DNA of 64,000 nt from Gigaspora margarita (lineage: Eukaryota > Glomeromycota > Glomeromycetes > Diversisporales > Gigasporaceae), in assembly GCA_009809945.1 (NCBI GenBank), contig WTPW01000354.1, forward strand, positions 353,253-417,252. The letters run 5' to 3'. Position 1 is the first letter of the stretch. Each line of letters starts with the position of its first letter. This document shows positions 11,940-25,200 of the stretch, in pieces. Position numbers and translations under genes: made by a program. The notes below the pieces were generated by a model. That model searched no databases, was not told the DNA's origin, and saw nothing but the letters and a program-made list of their open reading frames with translations.

Positions 11940-13449
11940 AAATAAGCTAGAAAGACAATTTTGCTTATATATAACTACCTAAAACCTAATCTAACCCAAT
12001 ATAGAATGACTCTAACCTTAGTTAAATTAAAAAATTATTAAATGAGTTGCCTCTGCTTTAGATGTCTTCAAAATGGGTCTTAAACATGTTATTCAACTAA
12101 TAAAAAAATATTTTGCTTATATTTGGTTACCTATTCCTTCTTGTAGTTGAGAAAAGTTTTTATTTACAATTATCTTTTAAAAGATGTTTAAGTAAAAATT
12201 CATTAAAAATGTTAAATATGTTGTACTTCAATCAATGCAAATAATAAATTTTAATAAAAAAATTTTTTTTGCAATTTTAAATATGGCCATACAAATTTAA
12301 TTACTTTGTTTATAACATGAAACTTTTAATTAGACCCAGCTGACCAGCTTTTTTTTTTAATTTCATATATAAAATTTATAAAATTATAAAAAAATTTTTC
12401 ACTTGGTTATTAAAACATATAAAAAATTTTTTCAGAAGTTTCCAAATTTTGATCTAGCCAGGTTATAAAAACCAATTAATTAATTTTATATGGCCTATTA
12501 AAAATTTTCATCAAATTTTTTCAAATATTTGCTAATATTCAAATAAAGATCTGTGATTTGATATCCAAATTTTTACATGGCCCTGATATGATTTCAAAAT
12601 TTTCTTAGAACAAAGTTAGTTTTATAAGCAAAATTTCGAGATAAAAGTGATTTTTTTAAATAAAAACCTTCAATTTTTTTTTAATTTTAACATTCCATAC
12701 TAATCATTTATGTAAATTCGACGTGATAAATAAAAGCTTGATATCCAAATCGGGTAGAATTTGATTAAGTTAACGAATTTGATTGAAACAACGAATCTGA
12801 TTGAGATATGAATTTGAATAGATTACTTCTACTGATAAAGCTTCCTATAGAGTCAATTTCCAAAACAGTAATATAAATAGAAAATGCACAGTATTGTAAG
12901 TCTGGAGCTATTATAATAATTTTTCAACAAATATTTATAATTTTATTTATATAATTGATAGGCTTACTTCTATGATAATGAGAAAGTAGAGAAGCACTTA
13001 TAACTCTTTTAAAAGTAGAATGTTTGCAAAAAAACATAAATATAAAATAAAAAACTAGTATCATGCAAAAAAATAGGAACAAAGTATAGCAATTGCTGTA
13101 TTAAAAATTGTAAAACAGGGGGATCATAGTGTGATATAGGCTATGCAGTATATTCAGCCAATTATAAACACAGAAGACACAGATAGACAAGATCAAGTAA
13201 TACTAATTTATTACTTATTGTCATAAAAACAGAGTGTTCTCTTCTATGCTCTGAACAACTACAATATATCTTCTCAAAATCTGTATTATTTTATAATACA
13301 AGATTGATAGTATAAATTTATTTTTTTGATTTGAAATCAATATCTGTTCAACGTTTAAAAAATTGAATTATAGATGAATCTAGAAATGAATTAAATCACT
13401 GTATTGTATATTCATAAGAGGATAATATAGAAAAAAAATGAACATTAGG
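11940..13449. other. AT-rich stretch, no features seen
   Basis: Long A/T runs without an open frame, inverted repeat or recognisable family. Confidence 0.5.
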
Positions 13450-14520
13450 CTTTTTTACATTTTCAAAAAGCGAGTGAGATGGGTAACTTAGATGAAATAT
13501 ATAATGTTGATCTTGTTACTATCAAGGAGATAGTATCAAAAGGATACCTATAAAGCATTTACTTATTTTAAGAAATTGCTGATATGGGTTCTGCTCAAGA
13601 AATAGATGTTTTTGGTAGTTTTTATCTCAATGGAATTGAAGTTGAAAAGGACAAACATAGGACATTGAATATTTCAAAAAGCAGGAAAGAAAGTGATGTT
13701 GATAGAGTATTTAATGTTAGAAAATTATCTTAAGAAATTTGGTATCGATAAGGATGAAAAAAAGGAATTCTTTTATTATCAACCATCTGCAGAGATGGGC
13801 ACATTATAGGAACATATAATGTGTGATGTTTTATCATAATGGACACGGAGTAGAAAAAGATGAATGCAAGCATTTATTTACTATTAGAAAATGCAGAAAT
13901 GGGCTCACTATAGAAACATTCAATATTCGATGTTGTAATTACAATAGACACAGAGTAAAAAAAAGATGAACACATAGCATTTATTTATTTCCAAAAATCT
14001 GCAAAGATGGAAATTGATAAAGAAATATTTTATGTTGAATATTTTTATTGATATGGAATTGGATTTGAAAATGATGAAAAAAAGGCCTTTATTTATAAAA
14101 AATCTGCAAAAATAAGTAACTCTAAAGGAACAATAAGGTTGGATATTGTTCTAAACTTGGAATTGGTATCTATAAGGACAAGGAAAAACATTCATTTATT
14201 ATCAAAAATCTGTTGATATGGGCACGTAATAGGAACATTTGATGTTGGACTTGTTATAACAATGGAGACAGAGTAGAAAAAGATGAGCACAAGGCATTTA
14301 TTTATTTCTAAAAATCTGCTGATAAATGCTAACGGGCCATTTGCTACTGGATATTGTTATCAAAAGGAATTGGAGTTAAAAAGGATAAACAAAGACCATT
14401 AATTTATTATCAAAAATCTTTAGAGATGGGCATGATGAGGGAACACCATAGTTGGAAGAAGTCAAAAAGGATGAGCATAAGGTATTCAATTGCTTTAAAA
14501 ATTAGAAGATTTTAAAGAAA
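13450..14520 (+). pseudogene. Sel1-like repeat protein, decayed
   Basis: About eight to ten decayed Sel1-like repeats (tetratricopeptide-related units of about 36 residues) can be read across shifting frames. Each contains variants of a yYQKSa.mG....G.i..Y..GIGVeKD.hKAF signature; for example YFKKLLIW near 13560, NGIEVEKDKH near 13630, GVEKDECK near 13850, GIGFENDEK near 14050 and GVKKDKQRPLIYYQKS near 14360. Stops and shifts occur every 50-100 bp, so there is no functional frame. Sel1 proteins are adaptor scaffolds. In arbuscular mycorrhizal fungi they often follow or precede kinase domains, as here. Confidence 0.8.
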
Positions 14521-14639
14521 TGTCTATGATTGATTATTGTTGATGGAATGATATTGGAATGCAAATATATATAGAGCAAGCTAATTATTGATTTCAAGGA
14601 GAATGAAGTAAATTTTATGAAATCTTTAAATCAGAATAT

Positions 14640-15663
14640 GGTGGTCTCAATATTTCTATAGATATAAAAATTGTTGGCAATGGTAAATACAATTTAGCTA
14701 GAATCATTAACAAATTTAAAGATATTAAAATGATTGAAAAGGGTTGTTTCTCAACTGTATATTTGGCCAAATAGAAAAGATCTGATCTTGTTAAATATTA
14801 CCAATATATAAGTTTTGATTCTAATTTTGTTGTGCTTAAAGAATTGTATGAGGCTAATTTAAATGAGGTATCTCATTAATTTAATTCTTTTGAATTGACT
14901 CATAATCCTAACAATTATTATTTTAGATAAAAATGCATTGTGAAATTGGAGTTGGGAATCCCTCATTCATGAAATATTTCAGAATAGCAAGAATTGAGAA
15001 TGAAAATCACTTTTTCATGTTAAAATATGCATATATGGTTCTTTACTTCAGAATCTTCATAAAATTACTAAATTGAATTGGAAGGATAAATTGAATTTGT
15101 TATTCAACTTCTGATTTAAAAGCGATCCATTCACAATATTTTACAAGATAATTTACATGGTACTTATATTGTTGATCTCGTTCTTTTATTTCAATATTTC
15201 AGACAGTAGGATAATGAAATTTATGTGGTTTTACCTTACATTGCACAAGAAACTTTAGAAAAACTGTACACTACAGCACCCAATACCCATTCATTTGGTA
15301 AAATCTTGTGGGAGATTTTGTTCAGATTATCAGCAACAATTTATTAAATCAAAACAAATTAAAAAACAAATCAGAAAACTCGTCTTTAATAGTTTATGAC
15401 CATCTATAAGTAATAACATGATAAAATTAGATTGGGATCAAAATTCTGAAAACAGACTATCAGTAGAAAAACTTTGCAAGTTTTTAAAAAATGGCATGAT
15501 ACATCAACTGAAATAGAATCATATGAATTTTTAAGGAGCCATCCTGACTATAAATGGATATTTTCAGGATTAATAGAATCAAACTTAATCATACTGGAAT
15601 TTATCGAAACACCTGATATTGTTAGTAGTAGTAAAAAATTTCCTAATATAAAAAATTCTTAAA
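14640..15663 (+). pseudogene. Kinase-domain relative downstream of Sel1 repeats
   Basis: The N-terminal part reads ARIINKFKDIKMIEKGCFST then VYLAK, a degraded glycine loop. FVVLKELYEAN, carrying a candidate ATP-binding Lys, follows. A GT-AG intron fits at about 14870-14931. Later segments give HFFMLKYAYYGSLLQNLHK, LTSDLKAIHS, LQDNLHG (catalytic loop, HRD lost), LPYIAQETL (normally APEVL) and SFGKILWEI. The final 189 bp are open and end at 15663. Several in-frame stops (for example the TAG near 14770) and missing catalytic residues indicate a pseudokinase remnant. Its position directly after the Sel1 array suggests one ancestral fusion gene. Confidence 0.75.
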
Positions 15664-17600
15664 TTAATTATGATTATATGCTCAAAATACCATGTTAACT
15701 TGAGCATAAATTATTGCGCTTTGCAAAATAATGGAACCTTTGCAGATCACATTGTCGTGTGAGAATCAAATTTTTTGAGATTTTAAGAATTAAACTAATT
15801 TCAAAGAAATATAAATATAACTAATCAAAAATATAATATAACAGACAATCTGGAATTTCAATAATTCTTAGCCATCATTATTAAAAAATCTCTGGGTCAC
15901 ATCTTTTTGCATAATTCATATAATGTTAAGATAACATAAATTATATAAATTTTTAAAATAATAAACAAATCAAAAATTATTTTGTTTCCTATAAGAAATT
16001 TACTAAACTAAAATAATTGACATGGTATAATAAGATTACATGCTTTTGGTCTCATTTTATTATTGGAAGGCTAATTTTTAAATAATCACTTGGTCAAGTC
16101 AATCAATTTGGTTGATCTCACCATATTTAATCTTTATACAATGAGAAGTTTTCATCTTGCAATCCTATTGAAATTTATCCTGATTGCTTAGATCTTAACA
16201 TTATATACTTAAAAAAATATAATGCTATATCTGATATATACTATACATGTATGTACGTACAATATATATTCCAAAATAATATTACTATGTTTACATATGT
16301 TTACACATTTTATAAATGCAAGGTTTTCATCTTGCAATCCTATTGTTAGTTATTCCTAATTGCTTAGATCTTAAAATTATATGCTTAAAAAAATAATGCT
16401 ATATCTGATGTATACTATACACATAAGTATGTACAACACATATTCCAAAATACTATTACTATGTTTACATGTGTTTATACATTTTATAAATGCCAAGGTC
16501 CTTCTTATCTAAGCCATAAAATGTTTGTACCAAGTACGTGTGTTTGTACATTATTTTGTTCAAGCCACGATTTTGTATTTAATTATAGCATGTATGTACC
16601 TCTAGAAAAATAGGTCAGGAACAACATAAATGTTACATGAACAATATAAAGCAAATATTTTAATTATACTATAACTAAATAATTATTCTTTACACCTTGA
16701 TTGGTAAGTTTTGATCGAGGCATGAATTAATTTGGTTCAGGATTAAGGCTTTTTCAATCTTTCTATGGCTAAAAAATAAGTGTTTAATACTACTACAATT
16801 TTTTTATTCTTTTTCTCTAACATTAATTTAAGCACTATTACTTTATAGTAATATTCAATATGCTGCTTATTTTTCTATATTCATAATCAGATACTTAATC
16901 AATTCAAATTTAATATATAAGGCTCTAATTACTATTTCTAACTCTATTTCTGCTAGACAAAGCTACCAACTTCATAAAAGCACAATTCAAGAAAATACAA
17001 TATGCAAAATACTTTAATAACTTTCATAATTAATTACTTTATTATACGCAAGCTTAGTAATTGTTAATGTCATCATCATGTGAGAAATATGATTTTTAAA
17101 TTATAATCTTAATGCACTTCTATAAAAATTATAAACAATCTATAGAATTCTACTATCTATTTCTGTATAAGCAATTAAATATGGTTACTTGACTTACACA
17201 TGTTAAGCAATAAACTTTTTATACAACTGTAATAATATATATATAATAAATATAATATTGACATGTTGAACATTAAATAATAACAAAATAATTCTTCCAT
17301 AAAGATTTTTTTGCTGAATTTTCAGAATAATAAAAATTATGCAAATACTAAGCATACAAGAAACATTAAACATTGTTAAAATTTAACCTATGATTATTAT
17401 TGTTGCATTTTGTACATTTATCTATAATATGTCATATTCAGTTATTAAAAGCAAAAAAGAAATTATTTATTTAATAAATACCTATGATTATTGAAAAATG
17501 TCCACATTACAATAACATAACATTTCCCTATAATAATTTATAATACCAAAAAATGCCTTGAGTAAAAACTTTAAATAAGAATATACAAAAAGCACCTTAT
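15664..17600. other. AT-rich stretch with one tandem duplication
   Basis: No gene seen. A 176-bp direct duplication occupies about 16142-16317 and 16318-16493 (both start near GTTTTCATCTTGCAATCCTA). A dispersed-repeat copy shared with 3851-3925 lies at 16065-16140. Confidence 0.6.
16142..16493 (+). repeat. 176-bp tandem duplication
   Basis: Two copies about 88% alike by eye, head to tail. Both contain TAATGCTATATCTGAT, TGTACAA and TTACTATGTTTACAT blocks in the same order. Confidence 0.8.
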
Positions 17601-17631
17601 AAAATTTCTCCTGCTTCTATCTTGCCACAGA

Positions 17632-19184
17632 ACTTTTGCAAATGACATAGCCTTGGCCATATAAACATAGAATGTTTACATTGTAGTGCACTTCGTTGGA
17701 TTGATGAGTGTATAACTTCTTCATCTCAAAATAATCCAAAATTTGCAAAATATTGTTCACATGGTAAAGTTCTTCTACCTTACCTTCAGTCTCCACCAAA
17801 TCCTTTACGACAACTTTTTGAAGGCCAGGATGAATGTTCAAAAGAATTTCATTACAACATTTATCAATACAATGTAGTGCATCTCTTGGTACAAATATTG
17901 ATCAACCTGTTTTTTATAATCATGGACCATACAGTTTTCGTATCAATAGTGAATTATATCATCTTATAGGTGCTCTTCTCCCTAAAATGAATATTGAAGC
18001 ATCTTATGCACAACTTTATATTTATGATTCTGATATGGCTCATCATCTAAGAATGGGACAAAATCAAAATTTATCATTACAAACAATGTAGGAAATACAA
18101 GAACTTTTACGTAATTACCATAGCTTTTATCCTATATACAAACAAGCACATCAAATACTTTTGCAAGCTGATCAAAATAATACAAGAAATTTAGACTTAA
18201 TGACTTATCTTTATTTTAATAAATCAACTGACAAACACTAATACCTCAGATGAGATTGCTATCATATTACCTGGTAATGGGTTATTATCTAAAACTATGC
18301 ATGATATAATTCTTTGCCTCTGAGGAGGTTCTCTTTAGTAAATTCATAAAGGGTATCCTGCATACTTACCTCTTCACTATGTTTTACTTTTTCCTTGTGG
18401 AGAACTTAGATGGCATGCTAATCTATGTTATAATTTAGTAGATATTCAAAAAAAATATTTAAAAAAATGAAACAATACTTTATGTCTTACTCAAATGGAC
18501 TTTTATTCTTTTAGTCTTTTTCTATGACATAATGAATTTTCTACGATTCTCCATAGAGGCAAATTATTCCAAGAATTTATTGTTGATGCATGGACAGCAA
18601 CTGAGTAGAACAGATTAAGATTTCTACGTATGAACCAAGCCAAATTATGTGCTGACTGTTATCAAGGTATTGCTAATATAGTTGGAGATAATCCAAGTAA
18701 TGAAATACCTGCTAACAATATTGGATGCCAAATTATTCTTCCTTCTATACATATTGGAAGTGCTTGCCAAATGTTTGAATTATTTCAAGATTCAATAGCA
18801 ATTACTCAATTTTATGGTCATCCAGATATTTTTGGAACAATGACTGCTAATCCAAACTGGCCAGAAATAACTAATGAGTTATTTTTAGGCCAAACACCTG
18901 CAGATAGACCAGACTTGATTGCATATGTATTTGAATTAAAGCACCAAGCACTTCTTTATAATAATATACATAATAATATTTTTGGTAAAGTTGTTGCACA
19001 TGTTTATACTATTGAATTTCAAAGGCGCAGTCTCCCATATATGCATTTTTTGATTTTTCTTCATAGTAATAATAAAATAAAAGAACCTATAGATATTGAC
19101 TGTATAGTATGTGCTAAACTTCCTAATGAAAAGACAGACCCTACTCTATTTGATACTATTTTTCGATACATAGTTCATGGGCCC
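17632..19184 (+). pseudogene. Helitron 1 Rep-helicase, N-terminal part
   Basis: This is the 5' part of a rolling-circle transposon protein of the Helitron class. It starts with a zinc-binding-like ECLHCSALRWIDE and then LLPYLQSPPNPLRQLFEGQ. After a frameshift near 17868 come GPYSFRINSELYHLIGALLP and AQLYIYDSDMAHHLRMGQN. Further shifts and stops follow to 18600. From 18630 an open stretch gives GCQIILPSIHIGS, the Rep segment PDIFGTMTANPNWPEI and the HUH-motif region. In the HUH motif SLPYMHFLIFL the first catalytic His is Tyr, which a single C-to-T change would explain. The gene is cut at YIVHGP by the 12.9-kb element and resumes at 32110. Confidence 0.85.
19180..19184. repeat. 5-bp target duplication, left copy
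   Basis: GGCCC is repeated exactly at 32110-32114. Removing the element and one copy rejoins the Helitron codons for His-Gly-Pro-Cys-Gly in frame, so both the element limits and the 5-bp length are well supported. Confidence 0.9.
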
Positions 19185-19924
19185 AGTAGGGCGAAAAGGG
19201 GAGTTCTGGGACAGATTTTTGGTAATGTATCCAGAATAGGTTCCTTACCCTCTTTACAAGTTCTTATAGATATATTTAATCATATATCGAATTCAAGCTC
19301 TAAAGTATGCTAGAGCCAAATCCTGTTAACTTAATCTCCTTACACCTAAATTTGGATTTCCAATATTAATGTATATGTAGTTTTTGTTAATGCTCTGGCT
19401 ATGTTTTTAATCCCAAACAAAATAATGAAAAAATTATGCTATATTGCTTGCCCTTGAAATGAGCAGAGAGCACTGAGAACTGAAGTGTCTGAGTGTACTT
19501 CTCTGCAGGACCATTCAAGCCTAAAATGCATACTATTTCTTATATTATTCTAGAATTAATTCAAAAAGCGAGTTGCTACTCTCTAGCTAAAGTCAAAAAG
19601 TCTTATCTAAAATTGGCTTGTCCAATTTTTGGTAAGACTTTTTGTTTTGACTACCAAAATCTTACCAAAAATCTTACCAAAAATCTAACTAAAAATAAAA
19701 AAGTCTTACTGAAAATAAAAGTCTTACCAAAAAAGTTTTACCAAAAAATTTTAAACTGGCAAAGTCTTACCAAAAAGTTTTACCAAAAATTTTAATCTGG
19801 CAAAGTCTTACCAAAAAGTCTTACTAAAAATTACTATCTATTCCAAGTTTTTTAAAGCTTTATTACGCAATCTGTTATAATATTGGATTACATAATAGCC
19901 TTTAACATGTAATGGGCACCACCC
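19185..19924 (+). repeat. Left terminal inverted repeat
   Basis: Matches the reverse complement of 31342-32109 at about 95% by eye. The inner half is dense with the word AAGTCTTACCAAAAA (about 12 variants, 19608-19830), possibly binding sites or a replication signal. The repeat contains the last part of the Cys-rich gene in reverse. It lacks about 75 bp present in the right copy. Confidence 0.9.
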
Positions 19925-20050
19925 AGGGAAAAATAATTAATTAAAGAAAAAAGTTTATAAAGTATAATATATATCCTAATATATTACTATCTCCAAGAAA
20001 AATTATTAATTAAAATAAAAAAATTTATAAAGTATTATATACAAATCAGT

Positions 20051-23000
20051 ATGGCAAAAAGTAATCGAGTTTGTGATCAATGTAGTAATAAATTTGCTAT
20101 ACCCTGCAAACTTCATAATCATTTAAAAAGAAGTTTAAATGCAAACCAAAGCCCATTCAAATACCAGTACAACCCTCTACTACACCAGTTATATTTCAAG
20201 AGGGGGATCCAGAAGCTGGCCCAGGCCCTACTACCCAAGCCTATAGAGAAATTATAAAAAATGGAGACCTTAAAATGAAACAATCTGATATTCAACTGGA
20301 CTTAATAAAAGAAAAATACCTTAAAGCAGATTAAAATGCACCAAAGACAATATTTGATTTGAGAAAAATCAGCTGATTCCTTAAAACAACACCAAAATAT
20401 TAATTTGATTTCTATGTGGGAAGGGATAGTTCCTTCTAGAAAAAACTTAGCATATGCCTTTAATAAAGGTGTAAGCACCAAAAACAAATATTTAGACGCA
20501 CTATATATACTACAGCTTATAGAATCAGCTTGGGAAAAATAGCCAAAGTTATTCAAACTGAATTACAAGAAAAAGAGCAAATCAAATCTGCATTAGTCAT
20601 ATTATGCAAGTATACCAAAATGCAAACATTTGGTTATCAATGCTTTCCTATTTATAAAGAATCCTATTACAGAGGAAATATGTGAGTAATTCTTTCTAAA
20701 AATGATATAGATGATCATTTAACTCTTTCTGGCCAAGAAATAGACAAAAAAATCGAGGAAATGTTAGAAGGCAGATCTAACTGGCAACTAATCTGATTCA
20801 ATTAGGTATTTATTGAAGCCTATACCTATCATTAAGCCTATAGAGGATCATATATTCCTACTCCCAAAAAGCTTGCCAATACAAAATGCACTATTAATCC
20901 AGATAATAAGGTTTAATTGATTCAAAAACTAATACATTATCTGAAAAATGTCTTCAAGGAGCATTAGAAGCATATTTTACTTATTAGGATGGACATACAA
21001 ACATCTTGAATGAATCTTCTAAGCCACAAAATACAAGCCCTATTTAGATATCATTAAGCTAGATAGGATTCCTATGCCTACCCCAGTTTGTTCTCGTATA
21101 ATTAATAAGATTAAGGAGATAAATCCCAATATCTCTATTAATGTCTGGGAATGGAAAAAGAATCAGCAACTCCCAAACTGGTAATAGCTAGCAAGAACTA
21201 TAACAGACAATATATTATTGACCTTATGGCTCTTACAAACATTACTAAATTTGAAGAAGATAAGTACAGACAAAAAAACTACTTTCTTTGAATTAAGAAT
21301 ATAAATGGGCCAGTTTTTAGAGATACCACTCATTATGGTAAAAGATATATTTGTAAAAAATACACTCAAAGTTTTTCTACAATAAAGGCTTTAGATCATC
21401 ATCAAGAGCATTGTTTCAGTTTGGAAGAAACCACCCAAAGAGTTAAATTACCTACTGAAGGGGTCAACAATTTTGAAAAGTTTAAAAATTATACTCGAAT
21501 GATTAATGCTTCATGTGTTATTATAGCCAACTTCGAAGCGGAAAACAAAAATGTAATAAAAAATATGGCAAAAGCTTGCCAAACAGAAGGCCAATAGCTT
21601 CTGTTATTTGGTTCACTAGATTGATACTGGGGATGTATGGGGCCTTTCCTATACCGAGCAGAAAATGCCACAAAAGAATTTGTTTAAAAAATTGATAAGG
21701 AGTTAGTCAAAATTAATAAGGTCTTAGCTATTAAGCATAACCGAATTATAACTAAAGAAGATAAAAAAATATTTGCTAAAGCCAATATCTGTTAGATATG
21801 TAAAGAAAAGCTTGCTATAGATGATAAGATCTGGGACTACTGTCATATTACAGATAAGTTTCAGGGACCGGCTCACAATACCTGTAACCTAAACTCCAGA
21901 TTGAAGCATATAAAACTCCTATTCTAGTTGTCTTTCATAATTTTCGAGGCTATGACTCTCATTTAGTCTGTGAGTCTGTTAGGCAATCAGTTAATGCACA
22001 CCAAATCAGAGTCATAGCTAAGATATTTGAGCATTATAAATCTATGAAGGTAGGTCAGTTAAAATATATAGATAGCATGCAATTTATGAATAATAGCTTA
22101 GTAAATCTTATGAAAAATTTGGGTACCAACCACCCTATTACAAACTGGCACTTTAAAGACTATTCTCAAGATCAAATTTTATTAGCAAGTCATAAAGGAG
22201 TTTATCTTTATAACTATATCGATTTACAAAACAGGTTTAAAGAAACAGAGCTTCCTCTGATCCATGAGTTTTATAGTACTCTTAAAGGCAAGATTTCACA
22301 AGATGACTATTATCACGCCCAAAAAGTATGGAAAACTTTTAGTTGTAAGACTCTAGGAGAGTATCATAATCTCTATCTTAAGATTGATATACTTAGCCTA
22401 GCAGATATTTGGACCCAATTTTGAAAAACATGTATGCAATATTATGAGCTCGATTCTAGCTATTATGCATCTGTACCTGCACTAGCTTGGGATGCTATGC
22501 TTAAAATAACCAGGGTTAAAATTGAGCTTTTTACAGATATGGCAATGCATAATTTTATAGAAAAAGCCAAGCGTGGGAGCATAGCTATAGCATGTAAATA
22601 ATATTTCAAAGCTAATAATCCTAATATGGAGGCATTTAACCCATCCAAACCTACAACATGAATTTCATATATTGATACAAATAATCTTTACAGCTGGGCA
22701 ATGAGTCAGTATTTGCCTATAGTAATTATCAATGGGAGGCAAGTTAGGAATATTTGCTTAAGAATCCTGATATGCAAAAGAAATATCTTAATAAGATTCT
22801 TAATACCGAATCAAATGCCAAAAAAGGATATTATCTAAATATTAAAGCATACTTCCTTCTAAAAACTCATGACTATTTGAGTGATTTACCCTAGCTATAG
22901 AGAATATGGCTGTAAGTAAAGATATGTTGTGCCCTATACTACAGAGCTTGTAGATAACTTGGATGGTGGACAGTTTTTAGCAACAAAATAATTAGTTCCC

Positions 23001-24176
23001 CATCTTGGTTCACGAAAAGATTATGTTATTTATTACCAAGAGCTCCAATACTACATAAAATTAGGTATGGTTGTAGATGAGGTAACAGAAATCATATCTT
23101 TGACCAAACTAACTGGCTTGCTCCTTATATAGCCTTTAATACAAAAAAGTGACAAAGTGCTAAGAATGCTTTTGAGAAAGATTTTATTAAACTCATGAAT
23201 AATTTGGTATATAGCAAAACTATGAAAAATATTCGCAAATACCAAGACGTCAAGCTCATGGCCATGAATAATGTGCAAGATAAAAAGAAGTTTATCAAAC
23301 AGATTCGTAAACCCTCTTTTAAATATGCTAGACAGCTTGAAAATACACTTGTAGGAGCACATATAGGAAAGGCCACTGTAACTCTTAACAAGCCTATTAT
23401 TGTCGAAGCATCAGTTCTGGGTCTTAGCAAGCTCTTGATGTATCACTTCTGGTATGGGTACGTAAAAGAAAGATAAGGTAATAAAGCCCAGCTTGGATAT
23501 ATGGATACAGACTCATTCATATTCCAAGTTGAGACTGAAGATATTTATAAAGACATGGCTGAGCAATCAGATCTTTTTGATCTTAAAGATTCTAAAACTA
23601 TTAGGCTTTTTAAAGATGAGACTCCAGGCAATGTGATTACAGAATCTTATCATATCTGTGCCAAGACATACCACTATGTCTTAGCAGATAAGTCTACAAA
23701 ATCTAAACATAAGGGGTTAGCAAAAAAGGCATAAATGAAATAACCATGAATTCATATATGCTAGCTTTAAAAGGGTCCTTGCTAGATGATCCAGTAGACA
23801 GATCATTATTAATGGAGCAAGAAGCCAATGATTTGGCTATGCAAACTGAGGCAGAACCTATAACTCTAGTATATTGGAACTATCTCTTTGATAAGAAAGT
23901 ATTCTATGCCATGAATGTGGGTATTCGTTCAAAGGATTATATATTATCTTTGGTCAAATCAGAAAAGAAGGCCCTATGCCCAATAGACACTAAATACTAG
24001 ATTCTATCAGATGGGATTACCTCTTTGCCATATTTCCAATGGCAAAATAAAGCATATAAAAATATGATTAAGACTGGTATACCCCATGAAGAGGCCGAAA
24101 AAAAGCTATAAGGGCCAAGCTCCCAGAGAAATATCAAAATACATGTACATCTCACATAGCTATCTCATTGCTATAA
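20051..24176 (+). pseudogene. Protein-primed type B DNA polymerase
   Basis: DNA polymerase of the organellar/viral pPolB type, which would replicate the element. The start is ATG 20051, giving a CDQCSNKFAIPCKLHNHLKR zinc-finger-like N-terminus. A long broken region follows. From about 21110 it reads VCSRIINKIKEINPNISINV, RDTTHYGKRYICKK, a second Cys/His cluster, LPTEGVNNFEKFKNY and the exonuclease I motif IIANFEAEN (catalytic Asp replaced by Asn). Then come CHITDKFQGPAHNTCNLN, VFHNFRGYDSHL (exonuclease II region), YIDTNNLYSWAMSQYLP (motif A), KLMNNLVYSKTM (motif B) and YMDTDSF (motif C, intact). The C-terminus reads ILSDGITSLPYFQWQNKAYK. At least ten stops or shifts, including TGA at 22422 and 22659, make it non-functional. 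Confidence 0.9.
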
Positions 24177-24179
24177 AGT

Positions 24180-24670
24180 AGGCTAGTAATATGGTACACA
24201 TATAGCAGGCCATATACCAACTTGAAATATTCCTTGAGAGTTATATAAGCTCAAATATTTTTTTAAAAAATTTAACTGGATGGTGATCCAATTTGACGAG
24301 CTCAGACACTATGTCTAGACTCTACTCAATATGAATACTGTGCTACATACTGCACCCTAGTGACACTTTTTTTCACAAGCTTAGCCAAAATCTTTTCTCG
24401 AACTTGCTAGAAAAAGTGTAATTAATAGTAGATCGATTTATTTTTGGCTCATACTAAACAATTTATAAATAAATAGATCAACAAATCCGAAATTATTTTT
24501 TTTATAGAAATAGGGTTAGTAAAAATAAACTATATAAATAAGCCTATTTTCTCACAATGAACTAGCTCAAATAGATATGTCTACTAATCTAACACCCCAA
24601 AACATTTCGTATTTTAAAACCTTTGCTTTAAATATTTATAAAAATAGTTTTCTTAAAATTATTCTCATAA
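24180..24670. other. Gap after polymerase gene
   Basis: No gene is recognised. It contains TTTCTCACAATGAACTAGCT at 24548, a near match to the sequence around the integrase start at 29327. Confidence 0.5.
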
Positions 24671-24674
24671 CCGC

Positions 24675-25070
24675 ATGAAAAATGTCTTTGAATTAGATTT
24701 GGCAGAAAGAGCTTCCATACAAGAACTTGAATGGCAAGATCTAGAAAAGTTGATAGTTTTCTCAACAGATAGCTTTATGACCACTTCATTGTATGTGCCG
24801 TTTCCAGAAGATGTAGAGTCTAGACCAAATCCCATAACTTTAAAAACTTGAATAGAATTAATGGATAAAATAAAAATAAAATCAAGATTTGTTGTAATCT
24901 TTGAAAATGCCAACTATATAGACCATTTTTTTTTGCAAGCTCAAAAAAAGAAATTTTTTTCTTATATAATCAATATATCTGGTATATCTAGTATATCCAA
25001 TATAATATATATCCTATTTATTCAGTTCTTCCAAAAATTTTTTCCTGTATATTTAGTATATCCAGTATAA
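24675..25070 (+). pseudogene. Small acidic protein of unknown function
   Basis: ATG 24675 opens a frame reading MKNVFELDLAERASIQELEW and continuing through TSLYVPFPEDVESRPNPITL. It is interrupted by one in-frame TGA (24849-24851), then continues with IELMDKIKIKSRFVVIFENA to 25070. The region after about 24945 is low-complexity and probably not original coding. Acidic, no transmembrane segment and no family recognised. It lies between the polymerase and the HTH gene on the same strand, so it is plausibly an accessory gene of the element. Confidence 0.5.
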
Positions 25071-25200
25071 TATATATATCCTATTTATTCAGTTCTTCCA
25101 AAAAAATTGTTCCTGTATATTTAGTATTTCCAGTATAATATATATATCCTATTTAATAAATTATTTTGAAATAATATATTAGATATAAAAAAATACTATC

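Noticed and set aside
17617..17841. Minus-strand open frame of 74 codons
   Set aside because: The plus strand here reads as the Helitron N-terminus (CLHCSALRWIDE, PPNPLRQLFEGQ), so the minus frame is its shadow.
19493..19795. Lys/Leu-rich frame in the left inverted repeat
   Set aside because: It is a by-product of the AAGTCTTACCAAAAA tandem words; the partner repeat does not keep the frame.
20051..24176. Alternative genetic code (TGA as Trp), which would suggest a mitochondrial plasmid origin
   Set aside because: Some TGA fall at Trp sites but others at Arg sites, TAG and TAA stops also occur, and frameshifts are common. Decay explains this better than recoding.
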